Of a stretch of 64,000 bases of DNA, positions 1 through 12,128 are shown piece after piece; positions within the stretch are counted from its first letter, which is position 1; every line of letters begins with the position of its first letter. The stretch lies in assembly GCA_022829145.1 (NCBI GenBank), contig CM040753.1, positions 16,707,884 through 16,771,883 on the forward strand, written 5' to 3'. This stretch comes from Albula goreensis. Its lineage: Eukaryota > Chordata > Actinopteri > Albuliformes > Albulidae. The notes below the pieces were generated by a model. That model saw nothing but the letters and a program-made list of their open reading frames with translations. It was not told the DNA's origin and searched no databases. The position numbers and the translations under genes are program-made.

Positions 1-780
1 CTACAAACACAGTGCTACAAACTAAGTCGGCAAAGTCTGAGGCAGGTTTGAGTGTCAATTATCAATGAAGATGCTCACAGTTTGCCAGCTGGTCCAGAAT
101 CAAAATCTGTACCCAGACTAATGGGGAAAACACACAAAAGTCTAGGGAAAACAGTGTGACTTTGAGATTAACATTTCCTAACCAATCACATCAACTCAGT
201 AAAGGTAGGGGTCTAAAGTAAAGGTAATGATTGAAACTGATGTTTCTGACAACAGCTATAACAAATGTCATACTTCCCTCTGAGCAATATTTAAGCCGAC
301 TGATGTCAACACAATCAAACGTCACTGATGTCTGGTGATTGCTGCTACAATAAGTTCTGTTGCCAGATGGTAAGACAGTGCCTTGAAATCTCTTGAGATC
401 AGATATACTCACTCCAGAGTCCATACTTCCAATGTTGGCTCTCCATGGCAAGTACACAGTCTAGGATCACTTCCAGTATTCCTGTTCCACCCAGCAGCAA
501 TTCCACCTGCTTGTCCCTTTCTGAATCCTTATTAACTCCTTATCATTAGAACCCAGGGCCCTCGCTAGCAAGCGCTCATCCTCACATCTTAAATTTCCCC
601 AATATGGGCTGCAACCCTTTGTTTGTGGGCCCTATCGCCTTTGGATCAAATGGTGAACAGACAGACTGAGATAAAGCTAATTCATTTCTGAGTAAACTTT
701 TCATGCCTTATTCCCCCCCTCTTTCAAATTCCCAATGGGAAGATAAAGCAGAGTATTATTCTTGGTGTATTCGCTGCCAA
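1..780. other. non-coding flank, nothing recognised
   Basis: Complex AT-rich sequence with no long open frame, no recognisable repeat and no splice-flanked coding segment. The longest frame (minus strand, 88 codons, about 191-457) matches no family I know and lacks splice context. Confidence 0.5.
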
Positions 781-990
781 ACAACAAGGTCAAAACGCTG
801 AGGAAAAAGTAAAGGGTGTAATAAAGAGAAGCAGACGGGTGTCATTAGTCTTCTCTCTAATCTCGGCGCTTTTGAAAGAAAGCGAGCTCCGTCCTCTCCA
901 TCAGCTGCTTCTCCCAGCACAAATCCCCACTTTTGTTCGATAGCGGAAAGCCGCTTTGCCGTGAGGTACAATCCCCCATTATAATAACTA
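781..990. other. candidate conserved non-coding element
   Basis: Non-repetitive island that keeps several CpGs (AATCTCGGCGC, AAGCGAGCTCCG, GATAGCGGAAAGCCGC) inside otherwise CpG-poor AT-rich DNA and ends just before a (CA)n tract. Both strands lack coding potential. Retained CpGs with no coding signal suggest selection on regulatory sequence. This is inference from texture; no alignment was possible. Confidence 0.35.
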
Positions 991-1002
991 AAAACACAGA
1001 TA

Positions 1003-1026
1003 CACACACACACACACACATACACG
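1003..1026. repeat. (CA)n microsatellite
   Basis: Short CA/TA dinucleotide run followed by degenerate ACGC units. Confidence 0.9.
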
Positions 1027-1235
1027 CACGCATATGAAAATAATAAATAAGGAGAGAAAGCAACAATCTCAACCCCACCCCACCCCTCCCTAACCCCCCA
1101 ACTCTGTAATCTTTAAATCACAATATCTCTCTGATTGTTAGGCTGTCTTTCTCTGGAGGCTGTATCAGTTTTAATCAGGATTATCTCCTCTGACACTGAG
1201 ATAGAAGAGTTAATTTATTTATTTAGATTATTTCT

Positions 1236-1470
1236 CTTTCCAATTATACTTACCACCATGCAAGTCTTGCTGCGTTCAAATGCCAGGCCCATGAAAAAGA
1301 AGTAAATAAAAATGAACGCAATACGCTGTGTGGGACTCAGTAATGGGCGGACGTGCGGCTTTCCTGAAGCTTCGGGATGTGTGTGACAGACATGCCAGAG
1401 GTGGAGAACACTCAGTGACATCACAGAGTGAAAACAGCCACATCTGTAGCCATCTCACCTGATTGCAGGA
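1236..1470 (-). other. possible minus-strand exon(s) or CNE with two donor-like sites
   Basis: On the minus strand two strong splice-donor matches lie 205 bp apart: CAG|GTGAGA with the exon side ending at 1459, and GTG|GTAAGT ending at 1254. A pyrimidine-rich stretch at about 1285-1310 could act as an acceptor for a very short exon ending at 1254. No reading frame across the block resembles a known protein. It may be a non-coding or alternative exon, or simply a conserved element. Low confidence without RNA data. Confidence 0.2.
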
Positions 1471-3569
1471 ACCTAAAAACCATTATGTAAGTCCAAACAA
1501 GAAGGCCAGGGGTTGTGAAATGACAACAAGGAAACTAAATTAATGGAATCTGAGCGGCAGTTTTCTTCCCATTTCCACTGGAACCCTGGCTGCTCTTACA
1601 ACTTTTTTTCTTAAAAAAAAAAAAAAACACTAAGCATTGAAACGTCAATGCAACATTTCTGTCACACAGGTCTTTCGGATGGTGTAGTGTTTCCAAAGCA
1701 GCATGCATGACAAATATTTCCTTTCTTCTCCACTGAAAGACAGCCCTATGATTCACCGTGAAGAGACGAGGGAAACAAAGCATCTCTCGCTTTCCCTTTT
1801 ACGCACCAGTGATGCAGTGTAATTTTCTGACTCTGTGCGAAAAACAGTTCTTTGGAAAGCCCTGCTCACAGTACTTCACAGCATCATTGCAATAATTATG
1901 ACTGGTGATTGGTCTTTTATGGAGATCATTAATGGTAAATGAATGTTTTCATTCGTTCAGTTTTTTTATTCTGAATTGAGAAATCAATTTTTGTATGTAT
2001 ATACAGATCTGCTGGTGACACACACATATTTGTGAGCATTTACGTAATTAGCTTGAAAATAAAACAATGCAATACTTACTCATTGTAAATCTCACAGTTA
2101 AAAAAATTCATAAAAATTCACAATTTTTATTTGTAGCATTATATGTAGATGTGTAATCTACATATAATTATGTGTAAACACCAAAGTACATGCATTTTCC
2201 TACCACAAAAGCACATCTGGAGAATTCCATAGAAAAAATCTGTTCCTTGCACATGTTGCCAGTCCCTAAACAGGACACAGTCTCAAAAGCTCTCTGAGTT
2301 TCTCTGTGGTGCTGTCAAAGAAGTGGGAAGACACTGTCATTTGCTATTTTATGTCCCCCCTGGGCTATTCCCTGCAAATCATCATTCTGGAAAATCACTC
2401 TCAAGTTTGATCCTCTGTTGACAAATGTACATATGCTAATGTACTATGTCCCATTTTCCCTCATTGTGGCCTCAAGGTTTTACAGCATTACAAAGTTAAG
2501 CATGCCCTGCCCCTAAAGCTACTACATCTTGTACAGACACTTAACTCATATATGCAAAATATTTCAACTCAGAATTTCATATTCTGATGAAATTGCAATG
2601 ACTCCTCTAGAGTGTGAAAGAACATTTTACTAACCAATAAAATTGGCTAAAGAATATTTTTTGATGATTGGTGAATATATTTTTAAAATTTATACTGATC
2701 TGCAGCAGTTGTGCTGGCATTGAAAGAGTGTTTCAAGTGATTTGTGACCAAGGTCTGAATATATTGCTTCTGCATCCACATGATTTCTGGCTCCTGCATC
2801 ATCAAAACCCAGTTGGGATCTAGCATAGCCTCTGAAGAATCTCTACCACACACCCACCTTTCAGGAAAATTAAAAATAAAATGAAATTAGTCCTGTAAAT
2901 CCTGTACTATGTGTTAATTCTGTCAATACCATGTTTAAAAAACAAACTGATGACTGCAGTGATGTGTTGTACACTGAGGAAATAGTAAAACCATTTCCCA
3001 ACACACAGACAACCAAAGCTAAATGTATTCTCATCATAATCAATTTCAACCCATTAAGAGTACTTAGGTCTACAGGGTAAGCATACAATAACTTAAATAT
3101 ATAATTAATAAACTTACATTCAATGGTTGCATTAGAACAATTTCTAAACCATGATGCTGTTAACATCAAATGACCCACAAAATCTCTGCAGCGCTACAAG
3201 TTAAATTAAAAACATGCATATAACTAGGGAAGAAGAAGAGAAACCACAGTAGAGTGATGGAGGAAGGAGAGGCGCTCACTCAACAATCTCGCTAAAACCC
3301 AAGAGCCCTGAGAATCTACAGGAATGCACAGAGGTGCTCAGGGACAGCCCATTCATTCATTCAAAAATAAAGACGCATACTACTCCTGATACAAACTGAG
3401 GAACAGATTTGAACTGGCAGCCCCTTTATCTAAACTGTCTACCCTTTTCTGGACGTGTGAGTAATATGACAGCACATGGGAATGGTTAATAACCCACTGT
3501 TCTCCTAGGGGACCACGTTTTATCTCCTGCATTACACACAATTACTCATATCCATCAATAGGCCACTAC
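1471..3569. other. AT-rich non-coding stretch
   Basis: Contains a poly-A run at about 1612-1627 and a TACATATAA-rich patch near 2140-2170. I see no genes, recognisable repeats or structured elements. Confidence 0.5.
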
Positions 3570-3720
3570 AACCACCCCCGACTCCCCACCCCACCCCCAA
3601 TCAGTCCCTCCCTCCCTCTCTGTTACCCATCATCTCCTCACCCCCCAAGCTCCCCCCTCAACACATTCCCCACCCCCACAACCTCCCCTCCCTTCCCCCA
3701 CTCTTGCTCTACCCAACAGA
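3570..3720. repeat. C-rich / polypyrimidine low-complexity tract
   Basis: Plus strand is dominated by CCCCAC, CCCTCC and CTCC words for about 150 bp, so the minus strand is G/A rich. It is a low-complexity region with potential to form unusual secondary structure. Confidence 0.8.
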
Positions 3721-6343
3721 TGTCTGTTGACTTGGGGGAGATGACAACAAAGGAGAGCCTTATGAAAGGGCCAGAGTAGAGCCAGCCCCTGCTCTCTCTG
3801 TCCCTACACAAAAGCCAGAGAATTAACAGCTTTTAGCACAAAACCCTCCTGCTCTCTTTCCCTCTTCCTCACTCTCTCAACCTCAACGTCTACTCCTTAC
3901 CACCACACACACACATGGTCATTGGAAATGAGGAGACTTCTTCCACCTGAGTTCGCTAACCCAACGCGTTTCTCCCCCCGGTTTCCGTCTCCAACAAAAG
4001 CTTTTCATCCCATATCCTACTCTCTCCATCCAGGATAATCTCCCCATTTACATACTGTCACAAGCTGCCTGGGTTCATGTTCTTCACAGGTCACAAGCAG
4101 GACCTGTACAGTCTCACCATGGCTGGGACTCACCTGACGATTCACAGCTTCATTCTATTTTTAAGATTAATTAAGAAAATACAAATGTTCAAACCATCTT
4201 AACAGCCACAATTATTTACCTTTATTGCTGGTTATTCTGTTCTGTAATCAGCTGCCAAAGAGTGCAAAAGCTCTTGATCTTCATAACATATTCTCGAACC
4301 TTTATGACATACCAAAGTCCTCCATCTCTGGCTCTGGCTAAGACATTTTGACTATACTCACATTGTAGGTCTTGATGCTCATAGCCATTTTGTATTTGCT
4401 ACAACACTTCCTTGTCCAAACCCAAATTTCAAGTGACTGAATCGAATCTGTGTGTTCAGACAAGCTATTGGCTTGCAATCATTCGCTGAAATTGCTATAC
4501 TATGGCTGTTATTATTCTTGGCACGGGGTGATGATGAAAGTCGTGTTGTGTGGGGAATGATGGAAAAAAGGCACAAAAAAATCTGATTTGACCATTCAGA
4601 CAGAAGTTGCATAGAAGTGTATCAGATTTATATCATTATTCAGAACACCTCTGAACATTTTAAAAAATCAAAACACATTTTAAAAAAAATCATGCATTTT
4701 TTCCTGTTTCAACTGGAGCAAAGGATCAGATTTCAAACTGATTTGAGTCGCTTTAAAAGGCAAAAGTTAACAAGAAGTCTCAATATCAGTATTTCTTTAT
4801 TAATCTAGAAAAAAAAATCATGGGTAAAATAAACACATCAAGGATTTCTTCACTTTCCAATACAATTTGTGAGCATATATTCTGGTATGTCAAAACCAAA
4901 TGAATATCAGAAGGGATGCATTCAACACATTGCATAATTATTCCTTTTCAAATGAGAGAGCACAACAGGCAAGAACCTTATCGCCAAAGAACAGGTTTAG
5001 GTAGACACAATGGAGCAGAAGGCATTTTCCATTCTGTTTTCCAGTATGTTTTCACATGTATCGACTTATGGCCTGGACTTAAGCTCAGGCTATAGGCTCA
5101 GTGTATTTGTTGTGGAATGTGAGCTGTCATGGATTGAGGTATTGGGCTATTTAAGGGGCACGTTCCTTTGTTTGTCCTGAGTTACTCCTGCCTGACTGCA
5201 TCAGCTGCCATGTAGGTTTGGGGGCCCTAAACAAAATCCTGCAAAAAGTATGCTCTCCCCTAAGCGGGTTTCAGCATTCAGTGTTTTAGACCAGCTTTCC
5301 CATTTTCTGACTCTTCAACATCTACAGTCAGTTTTAAGAAAATACTATTATATCTATAAGCATATATAACTGAGTGTAATGTTCTCCAAAAATGCACTGG
5401 AAACAGTAACAATAACAAATTACCACCATTTCTTACATACATTCACTTAAGACTTAGTATTTTGGAATTGTACACTAAAATGTTTACATTTGTCACTGAT
5501 TTCCAAAAATCAAGAAATCACATGTTCTGAATTCTCGCTCAAGCACAATCGTGGTAAGACATTTTCTGTTGTCTACCATCTAACACTGACCAGCTAGGTC
5601 TATGGGACTGTACCACTTGGACTTATTGGCTTCATGTGCTAGACCCTTAGACAAGAACTCCTGCCATATGAGTGCTGTTTCAGCCTTTTCCCCTCCCAAA
5701 ACCTCGCGAGGGCCATAACTCAGGCAAAGGGCCGGATGAAGTGTGTTTATGATGGACCTGTCTTGTCAAGATGCCCCAAGAGGAGATCCATCAATTTGGG
5801 GAGTGCCAGCTGGTAATTACCCCTTTACAAGCTGGAGACCAGGATGGAAGAGAGGAACAGGGGGAGGGATGTGGTAAAAAAAACTACACTTATCCAAGAT
5901 GGATGTTAATTACAGCCCACTAAAGAAACTCTTTCCCCTGAGGTGCACAACCTTACAGATGGGGAGCAGAGCAGCCAGTGAGGGTGATTTCTTCAACCAG
6001 GGTCAGAAACATCAGTACTTTTGTTTGGGTGGCATCACAAAACAAGTGAAGCAAAGACAGTGTTGCTTTAGTCCAGGAATCCCAGCAGGAGTGAAGCTCA
6101 GTGCTTTATCCTCAGCTCCAGTCCCCCTCAGACATCCACACAGCAGGACACGCCTTTCAAAGATCTTAACAGCCAATCAATCTTATACAAAACATTTTAC
6201 AGATTGATGAAAAAATGCAATGAGTTTGACTGGAAAGGTATGAACTCTTCAACTATCCATAGTTGTTGACATTTAGCTTTTTTAGCAACTAAAGGTAATT
6301 GCTTAGTATTTTAAAGTTCAACACTGAGTAATCCAACACTTGC
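3721..6343. other. non-coding, nothing specific recognised
   Basis: Moderately AT-rich unique sequence. Open frames of 63-102 codons (4379-4612 minus, 4617-4808 plus, 5899-6207 plus) show no domain, no signal sequence and no plausible splice context, and I treat them as chance. Confidence 0.45.
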
Positions 6344-6507
6344 CAGTCTTTCTCAACCACTGTGCCATGGGCCAAACCAGGCACACCATGCAAAACCTAA
6401 ATCAATAAATAAGGTTTATAAAAACCTGGTGGCTTTGTGGAGAGAGCAGTGGGATTTCATAATTAATGGAAAGTGTGCCTTGCTGGAAGAATATTGAGAA
6501 ATGCTAG
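6344..6507. mobile_element. short non-autonomous hAT-like DNA transposon
   Basis: A 164-bp element. The left end reads CAGTCTTTCTCAACCAC and the right end, on the opposite strand, reads CTAGCATTTCTCAATATTC, sharing the TTTCTCAA core of an imperfect terminal inverted repeat. GTGCC words follow both ends internally. The TTCTCAACC terminus is typical of many vertebrate hAT (Charlie-like) elements. It has no coding capacity. A target-site duplication is not clear, so the exact limits are approximate. Confidence 0.55.
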
Positions 6508-6780
6508 ATTAAGATGACTAGTCAAGTCCATCCCTTACTGGAAGAGCTTGAGAACCTGGCATGGGATCAATCCTGTAACCCATGGCACCTCTCATAAGAG
6601 GTTTCTTTTGTGCTGTCTTAACCTGTATAATTTAAGGTAGTTGCATGAGGATCATTTTCAGGAGGAATATATTCTAGGTTTGATGTCCTAAACTGTAGGC
6701 AAGGCTCTCTGACCTGCTAATACAAAATGGCTTTCTGCCCCCTACCAGTGTAGTCACTCCTACCAGCCACCCTCCCCCAC

Positions 6781-7134
6781 AGATGGAATATACTCCCTAC
6801 TGATGTCAGAACAGCTGAATCATTAACTGCCTTCCAAAGCAGGCCGAAGACTCATCTTTTCAGAGATGCACCTCATATGAGGTTTGTTGGTGATGGTTTT
6901 GAGTGTCTGATATATTTCCTAGTAGTATTTATTGGCTGTATTTTAACTTAGATTAGCATGACCAACTTGCACTGTTGCTTAGCAATGCTACTTCAGAACT
7001 TGCTGGTCTAGAAATGTGGTTAGTTAAGGTCTGGAACCATTACTCATAATCGGGTGGATGCACTTAATATTCTCCCAAACTCTACGTCACTCCAGATGAG
7101 TGTCTGCTAAGTGACTATAATGTAATGTAAATGT
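6781..7134 (+). mobile_element. LINE 3' end (ORF2 C-terminus plus tail)
   Basis: Frame 1 from 6781 translates with WNILPTDVRTAESLTAF followed shortly by PKTHLFR. This is the 'WNSLP..VR.AESL..F...LKTHLF' block at the C-terminus of reverse-transcriptase proteins in fish L2/CR1-type LINEs. The 3' tail at about 7090-7134 (AGTGTCTGCTAAGTGACTA, then ATGTA-type repeats) is the usual fish LINE/SINE terminus. The copy is 5'-truncated, as is normal for target-primed insertion, and keeps no endonuclease or polymerase domain. It is dead and only marks an old insertion. Confidence 0.8.
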
Positions 7135-7149
7135 TTGCAAATCCATAGA

Positions 7150-7640
7150 GATCTGACGGGAGTCAACTTAATAACTGATTTGGCCTTCACTAGTTAGTCT
7201 AGGAGCCAATCTGAAACAAGCCATCAATAATTCCACCTGAGTAATCACTTCCCCAGGATGCACTGTGGTCTCAGGTGCAAATGGAGTCGGGGGGCAAGAT
7301 GGAGCTTGGAAGCCTGGGCATTCTCAGTGTCCACTTTGGAAATGGTTCGTTTGGAAGTCACAAAGGGCCCCGACATGGCGGAGCCAGAACAGCCACTGCA
7401 GGGAATGCGGTTGGAGGACCACTCAACTGCCATGCGGATGTGGATTTTTTTTTCCCCCCACTGATCATCAACGGGAAATGTTTACCACACAAAGAATGAT
7501 CATAAGGAATAAGGGGGCACATTTCAAGGAAACAAAGTGAGTTTTTCTCCTCTTGCTCACCACTTCACAAATTGCAGCCACCATGAACCACAAAGTGCCG
7601 ATTTAGTACTCCGAACAAATTAAGAGGAATAAACACAATT
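7150..7640. other. candidate conserved non-coding element
   Basis: Complex sequence with balanced composition immediately after the LINE tail. It includes AATAACTGATTTGG, CAATAATTCCACC and a GC-richer core at 7255-7440. Overlapping frames of 60-90 codons are open on both strands here, as expected of stop-poor GC-richer DNA, and none is recognisable. Possible enhancer; texture-based inference only. Confidence 0.3.
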
Positions 7641-8339
7641 AGCTGCAGAGAGAAGACACCAGTGCACCACACTGCACGTCTCTCTATTTGCCTCTCCTCC
7701 CTTTGCTTCTTCTCTGTCATGTTCTACTTTTCTCTCCCCTGAAATTCTCTTTGAATCACTCTGTAAAGTAACTACCCCTTCCAAAAACACAAAACTTTGG
7801 ATGCCCCAGGTGTGGCATATGCACCAGGTGGTAGCCAGTGTAGAGTACAAACAGCAACCATAGTGTCTTTTCACCATTCTGCTCCTGCACAGTGCTAATG
7901 GTAAGGGCCATTCTCAATCTACCAACCTAAATCTACCCAATTCACTATACTTTGGCTGCACTAAAATCCACTCCTTATGATCATGTAATCTGGGGTCATT
8001 TATAATGGACGGATAAATGTCAGTTTGCAGAAATACAAATTATAGTTACACAGGTTATGTTTTCAAGCTGTAAAGTCCATACATAGGTGTCAAGGTAGAA
8101 AATAAATTCCTCTTGTGGAATTTATTTACTACTAAGGGGCGAATAAAGCTGAAAATTGATTTACCTAGCTAAGAAGTTGTAAGAAAACGCATTGAATTGG
8201 CTCAGTTGTTCAGTTTCTCTACTGAATTATAAAGATGAAAAATCTGTAGCTTTCTGATTTTTTTTTTCCTTCTAGCTTAGCTAGATAATAGAAATGCCTT
8301 GAAAACATTGAACTGCTCAATGCCAACAAGTTTCTTCGA
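7641..8339. other. non-coding, nothing recognised
   Basis: Unique AT-rich sequence with no repeat, RNA or coding feature that I can support. Confidence 0.45.
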
Positions 8340-8560
8340 CAGAAATAATGCAGCCAAAACAGGGTGAGTGACAGAGCGAGTGTGTCTCAAAGCAGACTTT
8401 AACATCTCCAACCCCACCCCCTCACCCTCCCCTTACTGTCCACCTCAACAACTGGCCTACTCGTTGACGTCAGCAAGCGTATGTTGAAGGATCCTCACGT
8501 GAAAATGAGGGAGGGAGGGGGAGAGAGAGAGAAAGGGTGGACTGAGATGCAGTCTCTCTT
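8340..8560. promoter_or_regulatory. candidate regulatory element with CRE and E-box
   Basis: Holds a perfect palindromic cAMP-response element TGACGTCA (8465-8472) and a perfect palindromic TCACGTGA E-box (8495-8502), 30 bp apart start to start, with further CpGs nearby. CREB/ATF and USF/MiT factors bind these words. Palindromic CpG-containing sites usually decay when methylated, so retaining two together suggests function. A GAGA run (8510-8535) follows. Confidence 0.4.
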
Positions 8561-9940
8561 CAGCAGGCCTCAAAGATGTCTGAAATCTGACTTTAATGGA
8601 TTCCACTGGAGATGGTAGAGGGGTCAGGTTCATGCCTGCCAGCTCCTTATTTGGGGGAGAGCGGTTTGTCCTTTAACCTGCTCTTCTGTAAGAAACCCAA
8701 AAGTTCCACTAACAGGTCACAAACGAGTTGTGTATCGTCTGCCCAATCAGAAATCAAAGACCAAAACACAAGAGTTGGCACTTACTCTGTACATCAGAAG
8801 GTCCAAATGTGTAAAATGTAATATTAAAGAGGAGGTTAACACAGATTTTCAGCAGCGTTATTCCTTTGCTGACATTCAGAGTGTGACCTTGCATTAACAT
8901 ATTCTTACCCAGCCATGGAGTGGAACAAACAATGTACCAAATAACACTTTACAATATTACACAGCTTATACACACATACCTAATGTAACCTGCTTAAAAA
9001 CCTAATAAACAGAGCGGTAGCCAAATTACCATCTTACACCTATTTTCTTAGCAGAGCAAGTATTTACAAATAGAGTATTCCTTTCAACTTGTTCAAACCA
9101 TTCCTTTGGTCATGCCAAAAACAACCCTCTGATGAACGGAGATAAAGAAAAAATGGGAAAAAAAGAAAACAGCCCTGAAAGTAGTAACTAGCAGATAATT
9201 CTTTTTAAAACCCTGGGGAAGGCACCTTCAAAACTAACTTTATATAAAACATATATTCGAGGAACAAGTCAATGAATTTATTTTACTCAGAGGGGTAAAC
9301 GCTTTTGGGAAATCAAAGGTTTATCCAATAACCAAAGTTATGGATGAAATATCTTTTTCACTGAGCAACCTTTTTTGACCAATTTAAATCAACGGCTTTG
9401 TGCATCTATCTCAGATAATTCTGCTGTTGAATGAGACTGCATTAAAACAAACCGTACATGAACCCACCTTTCCAAAATGGAATTCGTTGTTTAAAACTTT
9501 CATTAAATATCACCCAAACACACAAATACCAGCTCAAAAAAGCTGAACTTTTGTACAAGTAATTCACGATCTGGACAATATGTGATCTGACCAGTCTATT
9601 TATTCCATGCTCCAATAAAATATGCAACAACAACAAAAAAAAACTACTTCTGAAGAGTCCCATTCAATACATTCACGAATCACATATTCAAACAAAGGAT
9701 TGTGTGTTCTACTTGGTTACAACTCCTGTTAGATTTAGTTGGTCAGTGTATTTATGTCGCTATTGGTTTAATTCAATTAAAGGGGTCATGTTGGTTTCTT
9801 TCTTCTTGACGTTTGAAACCAACAACATGATACCAATTTTAATAGCAACAAATTTCTTAACAATGCCATCATTAAAAAAATCTACTTTCCTCTTGTTTAG
9901 CAGTGGTTCAACAGCACTTTGTTTCTTTGCGTCTAAATAG
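8561..9940. other. AT-rich non-coding stretch
   Basis: No gene or repeat recognised. CpG frequency starts to rise toward the right end, leading into the CpG-retaining block. Confidence 0.45.
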
Positions 9941-11298
9941 TTGTAACGGGAACTAGGTACATACAGTTAGACTGGGAGGAAAAATTCGCAGAGACAAATT
10001 CCGTACAATTACGAATGTAACTTCAGTGAGGCAAACAGGAGAGCAACTGAGTAGAGAGCAGTCCCTCCTACTTTCAAACACAAACATGTATTGTCTTTGA
10101 AAAGTTAAGCTTGTCCACAGACTCATGTGTCTCTGATTATTTAAAATACAGTGCAACATCGTTTTCTGTATTTGAACTTCTGAAATGTTAACCTTTTCCT
10201 ATAAATGTAGTGATTTTGCGCGCATTACAATATATAAGACAAGACTTTAAATATTGCATATTTAAGACATCCACTTCATTTTTAAATGGCTATTCTAAAA
10301 GAATAAGTTTGTAGTGAAATGCTCTTGTGAACCTAAATGTGCATTTCATCCAAAATGTATCAATTCACTTGTCTTGTTTATTTCATGAATTAAAAACAAG
10401 TCATACACTGCTGATGACATATTTATTTCTGAGGTGATTTCAGAATTTATATCCCCAGGATATAGAAACACAGAAGCGTAACTGCAATGACACGTTTTCA
10501 GGGCTGTACATGTAATAAACAGAGAAACTGCCTCCAGCTACATTTAGAATTTTGAGTTGCAAGGCAAAGAGTCAATGGAACTAATATGATAATGACCATT
10601 GTATGATACTTTCAAATGGTACATCTTTTGTGTTGAACGTTCGGTTGAGGTAATTAGGCTAGACTACGAACTGCATGATGCCTGGCTCGAAAGGGACACG
10701 ATAATCCCAATGAAAAGTTTTTTTTTTATTCTGAAGAATTTGATGTATCTGCAGCAAGTGGATATAACAATTCCACTAAGAATTTCGCTATGAGAATCAG
10801 AGAACTGACACATACTTCCAAAACATGTTTAATTGCACCACCGTCAATACATGCGTAGACAGACACTAGTAAAGAAAATCCTCAATACAATCATATACAA
10901 AGAACATCTCAGTTATTAAAACAAAGACTAGTTTTTAATCCAAATTCCAGTTTCTATATATTTTACGATGCATTGCGTCGTTTTAAAACGCGAAACCAGA
11001 CACAAAAAAGGAAAAAAGTGTTAGCTAGCAACACACGTCCGTTTGAAGGTAAATCACATAAACAAGTAGGGTATTATTGTTGAAAAACAACGCCTCATAA
11101 ACGTCAATGAAATGTGGCCAACAACATAACCGAGTTATCAGAAAAGATGCTAGTAAATCAATGCGCAATAACATTTGGAACAAAAGCCTGCAACAAGTTG
11201 GCAGGTATAAGCTTTTTTAGTCATCGTTAGAGCTACTTTTGAAATACGGTAAAAAAAAAAAAAAAGGTAAAAAAAAAAAAAAGTATTTTTAGCCTTAC

Positions 11299-11420
11299 CT
11301 GAGTAGTAAATGTTTGTTTATCCTTTTAACGCTGCCCCCTATGGACTGTACGGTGGGCAGATGCAGATCTTAAGATTCCGTTTCCTCTTCCAAAATGGTT
11401 TATGTTGCATCCATTAAATC
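11299..11420 (-). other. putative non-coding first exon ending in a consensus donor
   Basis: Reading the minus strand, the sequence ends CTACTCAG|GTAAGG (exon end 11299, intron from 11298), a near-perfect splice donor, downstream of the CpG-rich core at 11,700-11,900. No open frame runs into the donor with a recognisable product, so it would be 5' untranslated. The start is undefined; 11,420 is a placeholder and transcription could begin anywhere up to about 11,900. It could serve a separate transcript or be an internal alternative promoter of the gene starting near 59 kb. Confidence 0.35.
11331..11341 (-). promoter_or_regulatory. CTCF-core-like site
   Basis: The minus strand reads TAGGGGGCAGC, matching the invariant core of the CTCF motif (AGRKGGCRS). 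The upstream half of the motif is degenerate. It lies in the CpG-rich promoter block next to the donor-bearing exon candidate. Confidence 0.4.
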
Positions 11421-11750
11421 GGAAGATAGTAAATCCTCAATTTGAAATCGTTATTGTGAAAAATTATTTGCAGACCACTTACACTTTGAGTACGGTCCTG
11501 GGGAAGTGTATATTCCTTTTTCAAATTTCAAATCATGCAATTTTTCGAGCCAAGAATGTGCGATTGGAATCCACTCACACGTACGCTTTTGGTTGCTATG
11601 AGATCGTTATGTGTCCAGTATGTGAATTCTTTCTCTCTTATCCCGTCTTTTCGGTTGGGGGTGGGAAAACGTGTGTGAGATGGCCCCCTTGTCGAGACCC
11701 CCTTCCAAAAAAAAAGTGAGCGAGGGGGGCGAAGCACGGCCTCCTAGCGC

Positions 11751-11760
11751 TCACGTGACC
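11751..11760. promoter_or_regulatory. USF/MiT-type E-box
   Basis: TCACGTGACC, the high-affinity USF/TFE word (GTCACGTGA on the other strand), in the most CpG-dense part of the block. Positionally plausible as a proximal promoter element for the minus-strand exon candidate. Confidence 0.45.
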
Positions 11761-12063
11761 ATTCGCTCGTGAATTACACAACGGAGTGGAAACAGAGGCG
11801 GGTCTGCTGACGGCCGTTACTCGAGACTATGTAGATTTGGATGGAAGAACTGGGACAAGGATGAAAGGGCTAAAGGAGAAATCGCCTACTTGTGGTATTC
11901 AGATGCGTCGGTTCGGTTTCCAATGTATTATTTCACGTAGCATTGTTCAGTCACATCGGTAATAGAAACGCAAATTATCTAGGATATTTCAGTGAGTTCA
12001 AAGTAAATCATCCGTGAGGTACAGGGTATGTCAGACTGAACGCATAATTAAGAGTGTTTGAGT

Positions 12064-12065
12064 TT

Positions 12066-12128
<63 letters not shown>
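12064..12128. repeat. (TTTC)n tetranucleotide microsatellite
   Basis: About 16 uninterrupted TTTC units, purine-only on the minus strand. It sits at the boundary of the CpG-retaining block and is likely to vary in length between individuals. Confidence 0.97.

Larger units (their letters stand above)
9941..12010. promoter_or_regulatory. CpG-retaining (probably unmethylated) domain
   Basis: CpGs recur every few tens of bases despite AT-rich composition (for example TTTGCGCGCA, GCGTCGTTTTAAAACGCG, CACGTCCG, AACGCTGCC, AGCGCTCACGTGACC, ACGGCCGTTACTCGAG, GATGCGTCGGTTCGG). Neighbouring kilobases are strongly CpG-depleted. In fish such blocks normally mark non-methylated islands at promoters of regulated genes. 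It contains the donor-bearing exon candidate, the CTCF-like word and the E-box listed separately. A (TTTC)n array lies at its right edge. Confidence 0.6.

Noticed and set aside
11402-11719. 105-codon plus-strand open frame over the promoter-like block
   Set aside because: Ends in a poly-A-encoded lysine run and has no homology features; antisense to the better supported exon candidate.
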